Shown here piece after piece: positions 1 through 5,470 of a stretch of 5,470 nt of DNA. The stretch comes from Candidatus Brocadiia bacterium. Lineage in GTDB: Bacteria; Planctomycetota; PUPC01; DSUN01. Location of the stretch: NCBI GenBank assembly GCA_016782825.1, contig JADHXT010000265.1, forward strand, positions 1 through 5,470, given 5' to 3'. The notes below the pieces were generated by a model that did not search any database, was not told the origin of the DNA, and was given only the letters and a program-made list of their open reading frames with translations. Position 1 is the stretch's first letter. Every line of letters begins with the position of its first letter. A program made the position numbers and the translations under genes.

Positions 1-918
1 CTCGAGCAGCACATTGGGAAGTCCGTCCATGTCGCCGTCGCTCGCCACCACGCGCGGCGCCACCAGCACGGCCGCTTCCGCCATCGCCCGCCGCACCTCC
101 TCCTGCAACTGCCAGCCCGGCATCGTCACCACGTCGCCGAGCAACGCCCGCGCCACCTCGCGCTCCAGCGCTGTCCGCTCGCATCCTTCGCCGATGATCT
201 GCGCGCGGAAGCTCCGCCCCGCCGCGCGGAGCCGCGCCACCGCGGCCAAGAGATACGAAAAGCCCTTCTTCTCCACGAGCCGCCCGACGGCGAGGATCAG
301 CGGCACGCCACTCGGCGCGGCCCCCCGCAATGGATAGGCGTCGAGCAAAATGCCATGCGGCACGAGCACCACCTTCTTCGCCTCGACCGCCCCCACCAAC
401 TCGCGCGCACTGGCCGCGGCCGCCGAGTTGCAGGCCACCACGGCCACCGCCGCACGCGCCTTCTCTCGCACAAACTGCGGCTCCACAAACACATCCCGCG
501 CATGCACGCTCAGGCTGAAGGGCACCCCCGCCACGTCCGCCGCCATCCACCCCGCCGTGCTCACCACGTTGCCGAAGTGCGCATGCACCCGCTCTACGCC
601 CAGCGCGCGCATACGGTGTCCCATGGCCAGCATCCGCCCCTCGTGCCAAAGCGCCTGAAGCGCCCCTCTGCCCTCCTGGGTCCATGCGCCCATGAAGCGT
701 AACTGCCAAGCCACGTGCTTGCCCATGTGAAGGAACTGCTCGCGCACGCCCCAGCGGCCCACCCGCTCCACAGCACGGCCGGCAGCAGCATCCTCGTCGC
801 CGCGCCACAGTGGGAAGACCATCACCTCGATGCCGCGAGCCTCCAGCGCGGCGATCTCGCGGGCGATGAACGTCTCGGACCGGCACGGGAAGGTGCCCAC
901 CACGTAGGCTACTCGCAT
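1..918 (-). CDS. GT4-family glycosyltransferase, C-terminus cut by the left edge
   Basis: This is a partial gene of 306 codons; its frame stays open to base 1. It probably transfers a sugar from a nucleotide-sugar donor during cell-surface polysaccharide or glycolipid assembly, acting in the cytoplasm or at the inner membrane face. Visible GT-B motifs, in order, are SETFI (residues 14-18), VHAHF (111-115), SVHARDVF (137-144), VPHGI (186-190), VGRLVEKKGF (211-220), IIGEG (241-245) and DGDMDGLPNVLLE (294-306). The last one is the start of the nucleotide-binding E-x7-E element, with Asp298 in the first acidic position. The N-terminal SETFI signature is typical of the GT4 subgroup that acts on exopolysaccharides. 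About 80-100 C-terminal residues are probably missing. The ATG is preceded by GGGAGG (926-931) with 7 nt spacing. The gene overlaps the upstream glycosyltransferase by 10 nt, so coupled translation is likely. The sugar and acceptor cannot be read from sequence. Confidence 0.92.
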   Translation of the reverse strand, partial: MRVAYVVGTFPCRSETFIAREIAALEARGIEVMVFPLWRGDEDAAAGRAVERVGRWGVREQFLHMGKHVAWQLRFMGAWTQEGRGALQALWHEGRMLAMGHRMRALGVERVHAHFGNVVSTAGWMAADVAGVPFSLSVHARDVFVEPQFVREKARAAVAVVACNSAAAASARELVGAVEAKKVVLVPHGILLDAYPLRGAAPSGVPLILAVGRLVEKKGFSYLLAAVARLRAAGRSFRAQIIGEGCERTALEREVARALLGDVVTMPGWQLQEEVRRAMAEAAVLVAPRVVASDGDMDGLPNVLLE

Positions 919-2024
919 GACGCCGCCTCCCGATACACCGCGCGGGTGAGCTCCATCGTGCGCGACCACGGAAACTGCGCCGCCCGCTCCAGCCCTGCGG
1001 CGCGCAGCCGAGCGCGCGCGGGTGCATCGTGCAGCAGATGCTCGATCGCGTCGGCCAGCGCGCCCGCGTCGGTGGCGGGCACGTGCTCTGCCGCGTCGCC
1101 GGTGGTCTCCAGCAGCGCCTCGGCGTCCGACGTCACCACCGGCACGCCGCAGGCCATCGCCTCGAGCGGCGGCAGCCCGAAGCCCTCGACCAGCGACGGG
1201 AAGACGAACAGCTCGGCCGCGCCGTAGAGGCCCGCCAGGTCGGCCTCGTCCACGTAGCCGATGAATCGCACGGCGCCCTCGATGCCCAGCGTGGCCGGCA
1301 GGCGGAGCGTCCGCCGGCACTTCCAGCCCGGCTTGCCCGCCACCACCAGTTCGTGTGGCAACCCGTCGGCCCGCAGCCGTGCGAGGGCGCGGAACAGGGT
1401 CTCCAGGTTCTTCTTCGGCTCGATGTTGCCCACGAAGAGGATGAAGGCGTGGGGCAGGCCGTACTGGTGGCGCACCCGCGCGTGCTCCTGCGCGCTGGAG
1501 GGCCGCAGCCGCTCGTCCACACCCAGCGGCACCACGGCCACCCGCTCGCGCGGCACGCCCAGATGCTCCACCGCCTGGCGCGCCACGCACTCGAGCGGCA
1601 CGATGATCCGCTCGGCGGCCCGCGCGGCCTTCGGCAGACGGCGGCGGTAGTGGCGCACGTTGGTCCACTTGGCCAGCTCGGGGTGCCGCAGCGCCACCAG
1701 GTCGTAGACGGTCAACACCGTGGGCACGGGCAGATTGCCCGGCGCCACGTAGCCGGGGGCGTGGAACAGGTCGTAGCCGTCCAGGTGGCGGTGGAGCCGG
1801 AACTCCTCGTAGAGGATGCGCAGCAGGCGCGGGCGGTTGCTGATGGGCAGGTGGTGGATGCCCACGGGGCAGCCGTGGAGCAGGCGGTCGTCGAAGTCGG
1901 GGCCGACGAAGGCCACGAACTCGTCGTCGCTGCCCTCGCCCACGTGGCGAAGCAGCGAGAGGATGGCCTTCTCGACGCCCGAGTGCTGCCCCGAGACGAG
2001 CAGTCCGTTGATGGCCACGCGCAT
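909..2024 (-). CDS. GT4-family glycosyltransferase (mannosyltransferase B-like subgroup)
   Basis: This complete 371-residue gene encodes a retaining GT-B glycosyltransferase, probably cytoplasmic and acting on a lipid-linked or surface glycan. The N-terminal acceptor domain begins MRVAINGLLV and contains TVYDLVALRHPE (104-115), which resembles the MtfB-like GT4 subgroup. The donor domain holds VVPLGVD (164-170), VGNIEPKKN (198-206), RFIGYV (253-258) and EGFGLPPLEAMACGVPVV, which starts at Glu280 and supplies the E-x7-E pair Glu280/Glu288. Length is normal for the family. The ATG has GGAGG (2031-2035) 6 nt upstream. An oddity is IVPLECVARQA (141-151), at the place where relatives usually carry a serine-rich VSxFS-type segment. 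Mannose specificity is only suggested by resemblance. The gene follows the YchF-like gene by 60 nt and overlaps the next glycosyltransferase by 10 nt. Confidence 0.93.
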   Translation of the reverse strand: MRVAINGLLVSGQHSGVEKAILSLLRHVGEGSDDEFVAFVGPDFDDRLLHGCPVGIHHLPISNRPRLLRILYEEFRLHRHLDGYDLFHAPGYVAPGNLPVPTVLTVYDLVALRHPELAKWTNVRHYRRRLPKAARAAERIIVPLECVARQAVEHLGVPRERVAVVPLGVDERLRPSSAQEHARVRHQYGLPHAFILFVGNIEPKKNLETLFRALARLRADGLPHELVVAGKPGWKCRRTLRLPATLGIEGAVRFIGYVDEADLAGLYGAAELFVFPSLVEGFGLPPLEAMACGVPVVTSDAEALLETTGDAAEHVPATDAGALADAIEHLLHDAPARARLRAAGLERAAQFPWSRTMELTRAVYREAASCE

Positions 2025-2084
2025 CGTCGCCCTCCGCCGAGTGATCTGCCGGCAGGGCGCCCCCGGGCGACGCCCCGCGACCGC
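2025..2084 (-). other. 60-nt intergenic gap between YchF-like gene and GT4 gene
   Basis: This very G+C-rich spacer contains the Shine-Dalgarno sequence of the downstream glycosyltransferase and a perfect self-complementary 10-mer, CTGCCGGCAG (2046-2055). I see no convincing promoter, no long stem and no T-run. The likely reading is that transcription passes from the YchF-like gene into the glycosyltransferases, but this is inference. Confidence 0.5.
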
Positions 2085-3155
2085 CTACACGCTGAAGCGG
2101 ATGTGGATGATGTCGCCGTCCTGCACCACGTAGTCCTTGCCTTCGAGGCGCTCCTTGCCGTGTGCCCGCGTGTCCTTCCACGAGCCGTACTGCTGGAGGT
2201 CGTCCACCAGGAGCACCTCGGCGCGGATGAAGCCGCGGGCGATGTCCGTGTGCACCTTGCCTGCCGCCTCGACGGCGGTAGTGCCGCGCGGGATGAGCCA
2301 CGCGCGGGTTTCCTTGTCGCCGGCCGTGAAAAACGTGATGAGGTCGACCGCCTCGAGTACCGCCTGGACGATCTTCTGGTCGCTCAGTCCTTCGAGCCCC
2401 AAGTCGTCCAGGAACGGCTGCCGCTCCTCGGGGTCGAGCTCCAGGAGGTCTTTCTCCATCCCCGCGCACACGGCCAGCACGGGCTCGCGGCGGTCGCCGA
2501 GCGCCGCCACGGCGGCAGTCTCGTCGCCGAGATGGTCCTCGCCGATGTTCGCCAGCAGCAGCGCCGGCTTCTGGGTGAGGAACTGGAAGCCGCGGATGGC
2601 CTTGTCTTCGTTGGCCGAGAGCTTGAGACGGTCGAGAGCGCCCACGGTGTCGAGCTGCTCGCGGCAGCGCTGGAGCAGTGCCAGAAGCGTCCGCTCCTCG
2701 TCCTGCGTCGGCGTGGGCTTCTTGACGCTCGCGGACAGGCGCTCGATGGTGCGCTCGATGATGTCGAGGTCCGCGATGAACAGGTCCGCGTCGATCTCCT
2801 CGAGGTCGCGCTTCGCGTCCACCGAGCCCTTGCGGTGGGGCACGGCGTCGCTCTGAAAGGCGCGCACCACGGTCAGGAAGCCATCGGCGCCGCGCATGGC
2901 CTCCACGGCCTCGGGCGACGGCTTCTCGCCGGAAAACAGCCCGCCGATGTCCACGAATTCCAGAGCAGCCTTGGTCACCTTCTTCGGCTTCACCACGCCG
3001 GCGATCACGTCGAGGCGGCCGTCGTCCACGTGCACCACGCCCACCTGCACCGAGCCGGGTGCCGCGTAGCTGCCGGGTTCCTCCTTGCGGCCCGTGAGGG
3101 CATCGAAAAGGGTCGTCTTGCCCGACGTGGGCAATCCGATGATCGCAATGCGCAT
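2085..3155 (-). CDS. Divergent YchF/OBG-family P-loop NTPase with TGS domain
   Basis: This complete 356-residue protein is close to the length of YchF (about 363 in E. coli). YchF is a ribosome-associated, ATP-preferring member of the TRAFAC OBG GTPases. Visible elements are a P-loop GLPTSGKT (7-14), Walker B/G3 FVDIGG (67-72), VVRAF (96-100), and NIGE (203-206) in the G4 position. NxxE instead of NKxD is the feature that makes YchF prefer ATP. A C-terminal TGS/DUF933 domain (about 271-356) contains FFTAGDKETRAW, KVHTDIARGFIRAEV and GKDYVVQDGDIIHIRF. It differs from canonical YchF in two places: the P-loop reads TSGKT rather than NVGKS, and the Gly-rich stretch after G3 (GASxGEGLGN in YchF) is replaced by FSGEKPSPEAV. 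It is therefore probably a YchF-like paralogue and not the housekeeping copy, so I give no symbol. In-frame TGA at 3162-3164 lies two codons upstream, which leaves the ATG as the first possible start. An AGGA (3165-3168) lies 9 nt before it. Confidence 0.93.
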   Translation of the reverse strand: MRIAIIGLPTSGKTTLFDALTGRKEEPGSYAAPGSVQVGVVHVDDGRLDVIAGVVKPKKVTKAALEFVDIGGLFSGEKPSPEAVEAMRGADGFLTVVRAFQSDAVPHRKGSVDAKRDLEEIDADLFIADLDIIERTIERLSASVKKPTPTQDEERTLLALLQRCREQLDTVGALDRLKLSANEDKAIRGFQFLTQKPALLLANIGEDHLGDETAAVAALGDRREPVLAVCAGMEKDLLELDPEERQPFLDDLGLEGLSDQKIVQAVLEAVDLITFFTAGDKETRAWLIPRGTTAVEAAGKVHTDIARGFIRAEVLLVDDLQQYGSWKDTRAHGKERLEGKDYVVQDGDIIHIRFSV

Positions 3156-3178
3156 GCGTCGTCATCCTGTCATCAGCG

Positions 3179-3194
3179 TCCGGCCGCAGCCGGA
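3179..3194 (-). promoter_or_regulatory. UNCG-tetraloop hairpin in the predicted leader of the YchF-like gene
   Basis: On the minus strand the sequence reads TCCGGC-TGCG-GCCGGA, a perfect 6-bp stem closed by C(UGCG)G, which fits the exceptionally stable cUNCGg tetraloop class. It lies about 20 nt downstream of the predicted transcription start and 10 nt upstream of the AGGA ribosome binding site. No T-run follows, so it is not a standard intrinsic terminator. It may protect the 5' end, influence ribosome access, or be an incidental G+C-rich palindrome. Confidence 0.5.
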
Positions 3195-3220
3195 GGAGCG
3201 GGGAGAACCATCAACAGGGG

Positions 3221-3249
3221 ATTCTAACCCGGATGGGCCGGAAAGGCAA
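3221..3249 (-). promoter_or_regulatory. Predicted sigma70-type promoter for the YchF-like gene
   Basis: The minus strand carries a -35 element TTGCCT (3244-3249, 4 of 6 to TTGACA) and a -10 element TAGAAT (3221-3226, 5 of 6 to TATAAT), separated by exactly 17 nt. An A+T-rich -10 hexamer stands out in this G+C-rich background. It lies in the 119-nt gap after the metalloprotease gene. Transcription would start near 3211-3215, giving a leader of about 55-60 nt before the ATG at 3155. It would drive the YchF-like gene and possibly both glycosyltransferases. Confidence 0.6.
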
Positions 3250-3274
3250 GATCTGCCGAGAGCCGCCCGGTTGC

Positions 3275-4177
3275 CTACTCGCCGCGGGCCAACACTTTCG
3301 CCGCCTTCTCATAGTGGGCCTGCTCGGCGCTCAGGCCGTGGGTCTTGCAGAAGGCGGCCAGCTTGCGAAAGCGCCTGACCGGCTCGCACCGCGTGATATA
3401 CCACAGCTTGGCCACGCACTCGGGACACAGGGCGATGGACCGCCGGTCACTCTCCTCCCGGTGGTTGCTGCCGCACATATTGCACTCGTAGAGCGTGCAG
3501 TGGTGCATCGAGAACATGTGCCCCGTCTCGTGGGTGGCCGTCTTCATCGTGCGGAGCAGACACAGGCGGAAGGCCGCCGGGCTTGCATCGGGGTCGCCGT
3601 TGCGGTGGATCGACCACACGCCCACCCGCCCCCGCAGCGAGGCTTGGCCGAACACGAAGTTCCACCCCTGCCCCGGCCACAGGTCGCTCGCGGTGAAGGC
3701 GATGTAGGCCACGGCATCGCGCGGCAGCCGCGGACGCAGCACGTGATCGAGCACGTAGGTGGAGAGGATCTGCTTCACGCCCCACGAGGGGTGGACCCGC
3801 CGGGCGCGGCTGGGGATGAGGCTCAGAGGCAGGTCGTCCCGCACCTTCACCGGCAGGCCGAAGTAGAGGCCCATGAACTCCGCGGTGAGGGTGATGATCT
3901 TCCGCTGGGTGGGCGTGAAGTCGCCCAGCGGCTGCACGATGAGCGTGCCGCGGGTCTTCGTGGGGCCCACGGGGTGACACTCGAGGTACTGGGCGAAGGT
4001 CTGCCCATCCTCGTGGTGCTCGGCCAGCCAGTCGCCCGGCTTCGGCTTGCCGAGCTTGTGATGGAGCGGCTGAAGCCTAGCCATCGCCCTCTTGATGGCA
4101 CCGACGCGCTCGTCGGCATCGGACGTCGAGCAGCTCGCCAGTGCCAGGACGAGGACCAAGAGCAATTCGATCCGCAC
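3275..4177 (-). CDS. Archaemetzincin-like zinc metalloprotease, predicted lipoprotein
   Basis: This 300-residue protein is a predicted zinc peptidase of the archaemetzincin (AMZ) family; the physiological substrates of bacterial members are unknown. The catalytic motif HETGHMFSMHHC (216-227) gives His216, His220 and His226 as zinc ligands and Glu217 as the general base. The second zinc site typical of AMZ follows as Cys227, Cys232-Asn-Met234, Cys251 and Cys254 (the CPEC pair). Spacing from Met234 to Cys251 is 16 residues, against about 17 in the published family pattern. Ser223 occupies the usual Gly position of HExxHxxGxxH. The N-terminus is hydrophobic and ends in the lipobox LASC with Cys16 followed by Ser, so export and lipid anchoring are predicted. 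I chose GTG at 4177 because AGGAGG (4188-4193) lies 10 nt upstream. GTG at 4201 would add eight residues, including part of that site. The gene follows the nuclease-like gene by 27 nt (3 nt with the longer start). Confidence 0.88.
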   Translation of the reverse strand: MRIELLLVLVLALASCSTSDADERVGAIKRAMARLQPLHHKLGKPKPGDWLAEHHEDGQTFAQYLECHPVGPTKTRGTLIVQPLGDFTPTQRKIITLTAEFMGLYFGLPVKVRDDLPLSLIPSRARRVHPSWGVKQILSTYVLDHVLRPRLPRDAVAYIAFTASDLWPGQGWNFVFGQASLRGRVGVWSIHRNGDPDASPAAFRLCLLRTMKTATHETGHMFSMHHCTLYECNMCGSNHREESDRRSIALCPECVAKLWYITRCEPVRRFRKLAAFCKTHGLSAEQAHYEKAAKVLARGE

Positions 4178-4187
4178 AGTTGGTCTG

Positions 4188-4193
4188 CCTCCT
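4188..4193 (-). promoter_or_regulatory. Shine-Dalgarno site that favours the GTG at 4177
   Basis: The minus strand reads AGGAGG, a full anti-16S match, ending 10 nt before the GTG at 4177. If translation began at the earlier GTG (4201) this site would lie inside codons 3-5. It therefore supports the shorter metalloprotease, whose N-terminus is a compact lipoprotein signal. The spacing is slightly long, so the choice is not certain. Confidence 0.6.
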
Positions 4194-4204
4194 GGAGCCA
4201 CGGT

Positions 4205-5176
4205 TCACGTATCGTCGTCCCCATCCGCAACGGCCCGCTCGGCCTGCTTCACACGATCATAGCTCTGCCTGATGAATCCCGCCAGCATGTCCAGTTGTCT
4301 ATCCTTGGTGTGGACGAAGAAGCAGCTACTCTCGTCCTCAAGAAAGAGCTTGAAGCCGCCATCGTACTCGTCCGGGTAGAGCTTCTGGAGTTGCTCCTTC
4401 ATCTCACCAGGACAGCCGCAAACCTGGAAGAACAGGTATAGCGGCCTCTCGTAGCTGATCCCGCACCAGTATCGCGGGCTGTCAATCATCCTGCCGTAGT
4501 AGGTCTGTGTCCCGATCGCGTTCCCCATGCTACCCTTCAGGTCAGCGCGTTCCAACGCGAGATCCAGCATCGTGATGAACTTCGCCAACTCGCTCACCCC
4601 TAGCGCAAGCTCCCAACTCACACGCTCAATAGCCATGCCACGTTCCTCCAGGAATTGCTTGAACTCAGTAACGATGTATGTCCCCACTGGTGTGCGAACA
4701 TGACCATCAGTCAACTCCCCCGTTAGCCAGTCGTGAACCTGGTACCAGCGGAGACACTCGTGCGGCCCGTCCGGGCCGGGCTCGATCTCCGCCCACCAAC
4801 GTGTCAGGAGGACGAGGCGCTTGCACGACTCCTCACAGGCATCCAGTGCACGGCGGTAGCCGCTTAGCTTCTCAGCGTACGGCGGTGAATCATACTTCAC
4901 CTCGATCACGATGCGCACACCTGGCGCCGTGATCGTGATGTCGGGAATCCCACCCGTGAGGAGTGGGCGCTGGGTTTGCACAGCCACGAGTTCCCCTTCA
5001 TCCGCGCAGAAAGGGGCGGACTCGCCACAGAAACAGTTGAGGATGTTGATCGCGGCATGCGGCTCGTGGTCCAGGAGATAGCGAAGCACGTAGCAGAAGG
5101 ACTCGGTGAGGTAATTCTCCGCTCCCTGGCTGCCGCCGTATCTGCTCAGGACGGCGAAGAGGTTCTTGCTGAGCAC
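4205..5176 (-). CDS. PD-(D/E)XK nuclease-superfamily protein, cysteine-rich, unknown role
   Basis: I do not recognise a named family for this 323-residue protein, but the N-terminal half has the PD-(D/E)XK nuclease core. Elements in order are a helix with Glu24 (NYLTESF), a strand with Pro78-Asp79 (GGIPDITI), a strand ending in Glu92-Val-Lys94 (IVIEVK), a helix with KLSGYRRALDACEESCK, and a strand LVLLTR (121-126). Asp79, Glu92 and Lys94 are the predicted metal-binding and catalytic residues. The C-terminal half (about 165-310) is alpha/beta without recognised motifs and ends in an acidic tail. There are 11 cysteines, unusual for a cytoplasmic nuclease. No helicase, methylase or toxin partner is visible. 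The GTG start is forced by an in-frame TGA two codons upstream (5180-5182) and has GGGAG (5183-5187) 6 nt before it. Sampled G+C of 52-65%, below its neighbours, suggests later acquisition. A DNA-repair, restriction or defence role is possible but unproven. Confidence 0.82.
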   Translation of the reverse strand: MLSKNLFAVLSRYGGSQGAENYLTESFCYVLRYLLDHEPHAAINILNCFCGESAPFCADEGELVAVQTQRPLLTGGIPDITITAPGVRIVIEVKYDSPPYAEKLSGYRRALDACEESCKRLVLLTRWWAEIEPGPDGPHECLRWYQVHDWLTGELTDGHVRTPVGTYIVTEFKQFLEERGMAIERVSWELALGVSELAKFITMLDLALERADLKGSMGNAIGTQTYYGRMIDSPRYWCGISYERPLYLFFQVCGCPGEMKEQLQKLYPDEYDGGFKLFLEDESSCFFVHTKDRQLDMLAGFIRQSYDRVKQAERAVADGDDDT

Positions 5177-5189
5177 CGATCACTCCCGT

Positions 5190-5205
5190 GCGCTGTCTCC
5201 AGCGC
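5190..5205 (-). other. GNRA-tetraloop hairpin between nadC and the nuclease-like gene
   Basis: The minus strand reads GCGCTG-GAGA-CAGCGC, a perfect 6-bp stem closed by a GAGA loop of the GNRA class. It begins 3 nt after the nadC stop and ends 2 nt before the Shine-Dalgarno sequence of the nuclease-like gene. No T-run follows, so it is at best a weak or non-canonical terminator. It could also mark an mRNA processing or translational control point. Confidence 0.4.
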
Positions 5206-5208
5206 GCC

Positions 5209-5470
5209 TCACACAGGCAGAACGAAGTCGAGGGCGATGTCGAGCGCGGGGGCCGAGTGGGTGAGCGCGCCGACGGAAATCCAGTCGACGCCCGTGGCGG
5301 CGATGGCGGCCACGCGCTCCTCGGTGACCCCGCCCGAGGCTTCGAGGATGGGACGCGGCTCGCGGCCCGCGGCCAGGGCCACCGCCTGCCGCATCTCGTC
5401 GTCGGGCATGTTGTCCAGCAGGATGATGTCGGCTCCGGCGTCCAGGGCATGCTGCACTTGGTCGAGGGTG
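5209..5470 (-). CDS. nadC: Nicotinate-nucleotide pyrophosphorylase (quinolinate phosphoribosyltransferase), 3' end only
   Basis: Only the last 86 residues are in the window; the frame is open through the right edge. The enzyme converts quinolinate and PRPP to nicotinate mononucleotide, CO2 and pyrophosphate in de novo NAD synthesis in the cytoplasm. The fragment carries the C-terminal hallmarks of the family: TLDQVQHALDAGADIILLDN, which contains the metal and substrate-site Asp of LDNM, then LEASGGV, then the phosphate-binding ISVGALTHSAPALDIALDF near the end. The protein ends normally, two to five residues after the last conserved strand. The true start lies beyond 5470, so the internal GTG at 5457 is not the start. 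nadC is vertically inherited housekeeping in most bacteria, which makes the lower-G+C gene 32 nt downstream look like an insertion next to it. Confidence 0.95.
   Translation of the reverse strand, partial: TLDQVQHALDAGADIILLDNMPDDEMRQAVALAAGREPRPILEASGGVTEERVAAIAATGVDWISVGALTHSAPALDIALDFVLPV

Noticed and set aside
2046..2055. Perfect palindrome CTGCCGGCAG as a possible operator
   Set aside because: A single 10-bp palindrome in a G+C-rich spacer is easily due to chance, and there is no second copy or nearby promoter.
1029..3227. A 732-codon open frame on the plus strand opposite the glycosyltransferase and YchF-like genes
   Set aside because: Its composition is dominated by His, Arg, Ala and Gln, it has no recognisable domain, and it runs antisense through two clearly real genes and their gap. 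Long antisense frames are expected in G+C-rich DNA.
3245..3257. Possible terminator GGCA-GATCT-TGCC followed by TTTCC after the metalloprotease gene, on the minus strand
   Set aside because: The stem is only 4 bp and the T-run is short. The same bases make up the -35 element of the much better promoter match.
4178..4201. Eight-residue N-terminal extension of the metalloprotease from the GTG at 4201
   Set aside because: It lies over the AGGAGG site that properly serves the GTG at 4177, and that GTG would start only 3 nt after the previous stop. It remains possible, so it is stated as the alternative start.
3233..4441. A 402-codon open frame on the plus strand opposite the metalloprotease gene
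   Set aside because: It is antisense to the conserved HExxH and Cys motifs, crosses a gene boundary, and has a low-complexity Arg/His/Gly/Ala composition without any family signature.
4998..5450. A 150-codon minus-strand frame bridging nadC and the nuclease-like gene
   Set aside because: It is Arg/Pro/Ser-rich, out of frame with both real genes, and overlaps the conserved NadC motifs.

Overview
The window is a densely packed, high-GC bacterial segment. Sampled 60-base lines reach about 78% G+C in the second glycosyltransferase gene. All six supported genes lie on the minus strand, so in transcription order they read from right to left: the 3' end of nadC, a PD-(D/E)XK nuclease-like gene, an archaemetzincin-like metalloprotease gene, a divergent YchF-family P-loop NTPase gene, a complete GT4 glycosyltransferase gene, and a second GT4 gene cut by the left edge. 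The long plus-strand frames are antisense shadows of these genes. No RNA gene, mobile element or CRISPR array was seen. The organism cannot be placed firmly. The lipobox on the metalloprotease and the overall gene content suit a high-GC Gram-negative-type bacterium, and a planctomycete or a similar lineage is only a guess.

Right part (about 3275-5470): nadC is NAD biosynthesis housekeeping. It is followed after 32 nt by a cysteine-rich nuclease-fold gene whose sampled G+C (52-65%) is clearly lower than its surroundings. The metalloprotease gene follows immediately in the same reading frame. It keeps the HExxH zinc site and the four-cysteine second zinc site typical of archaemetzincins, has Ser in place of the usual Gly, and carries a lipoprotein signal. 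A six-base-pair hairpin with a GAGA (GNRA) loop sits between nadC and the nuclease-like gene.

Centre (about 3156-3274): this 119-nt gap holds the best regulatory signal in the window. It is a sigma70-type promoter (TTGCCT, 17 nt, TAGAAT) reading into the YchF-like gene. The predicted leader of about 60 nt contains a perfect 6-bp hairpin closed by a C(UGCG)G tetraloop of the UNCG class, about 10 nt upstream of the ribosome binding site. This suggests that a new transcription unit begins here.

Left part (1-3155): the YchF-like gene is followed after 60 nt by two GT4 glycosyltransferase genes that overlap by 10 nt and are therefore probably translationally coupled. The two enzymes belong to different GT4 subgroups. 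Together they look like the start of a polysaccharide or glycolipid assembly cluster that continues beyond the left edge. Nothing in the sequence ties the YchF-like protein functionally to them beyond co-orientation.
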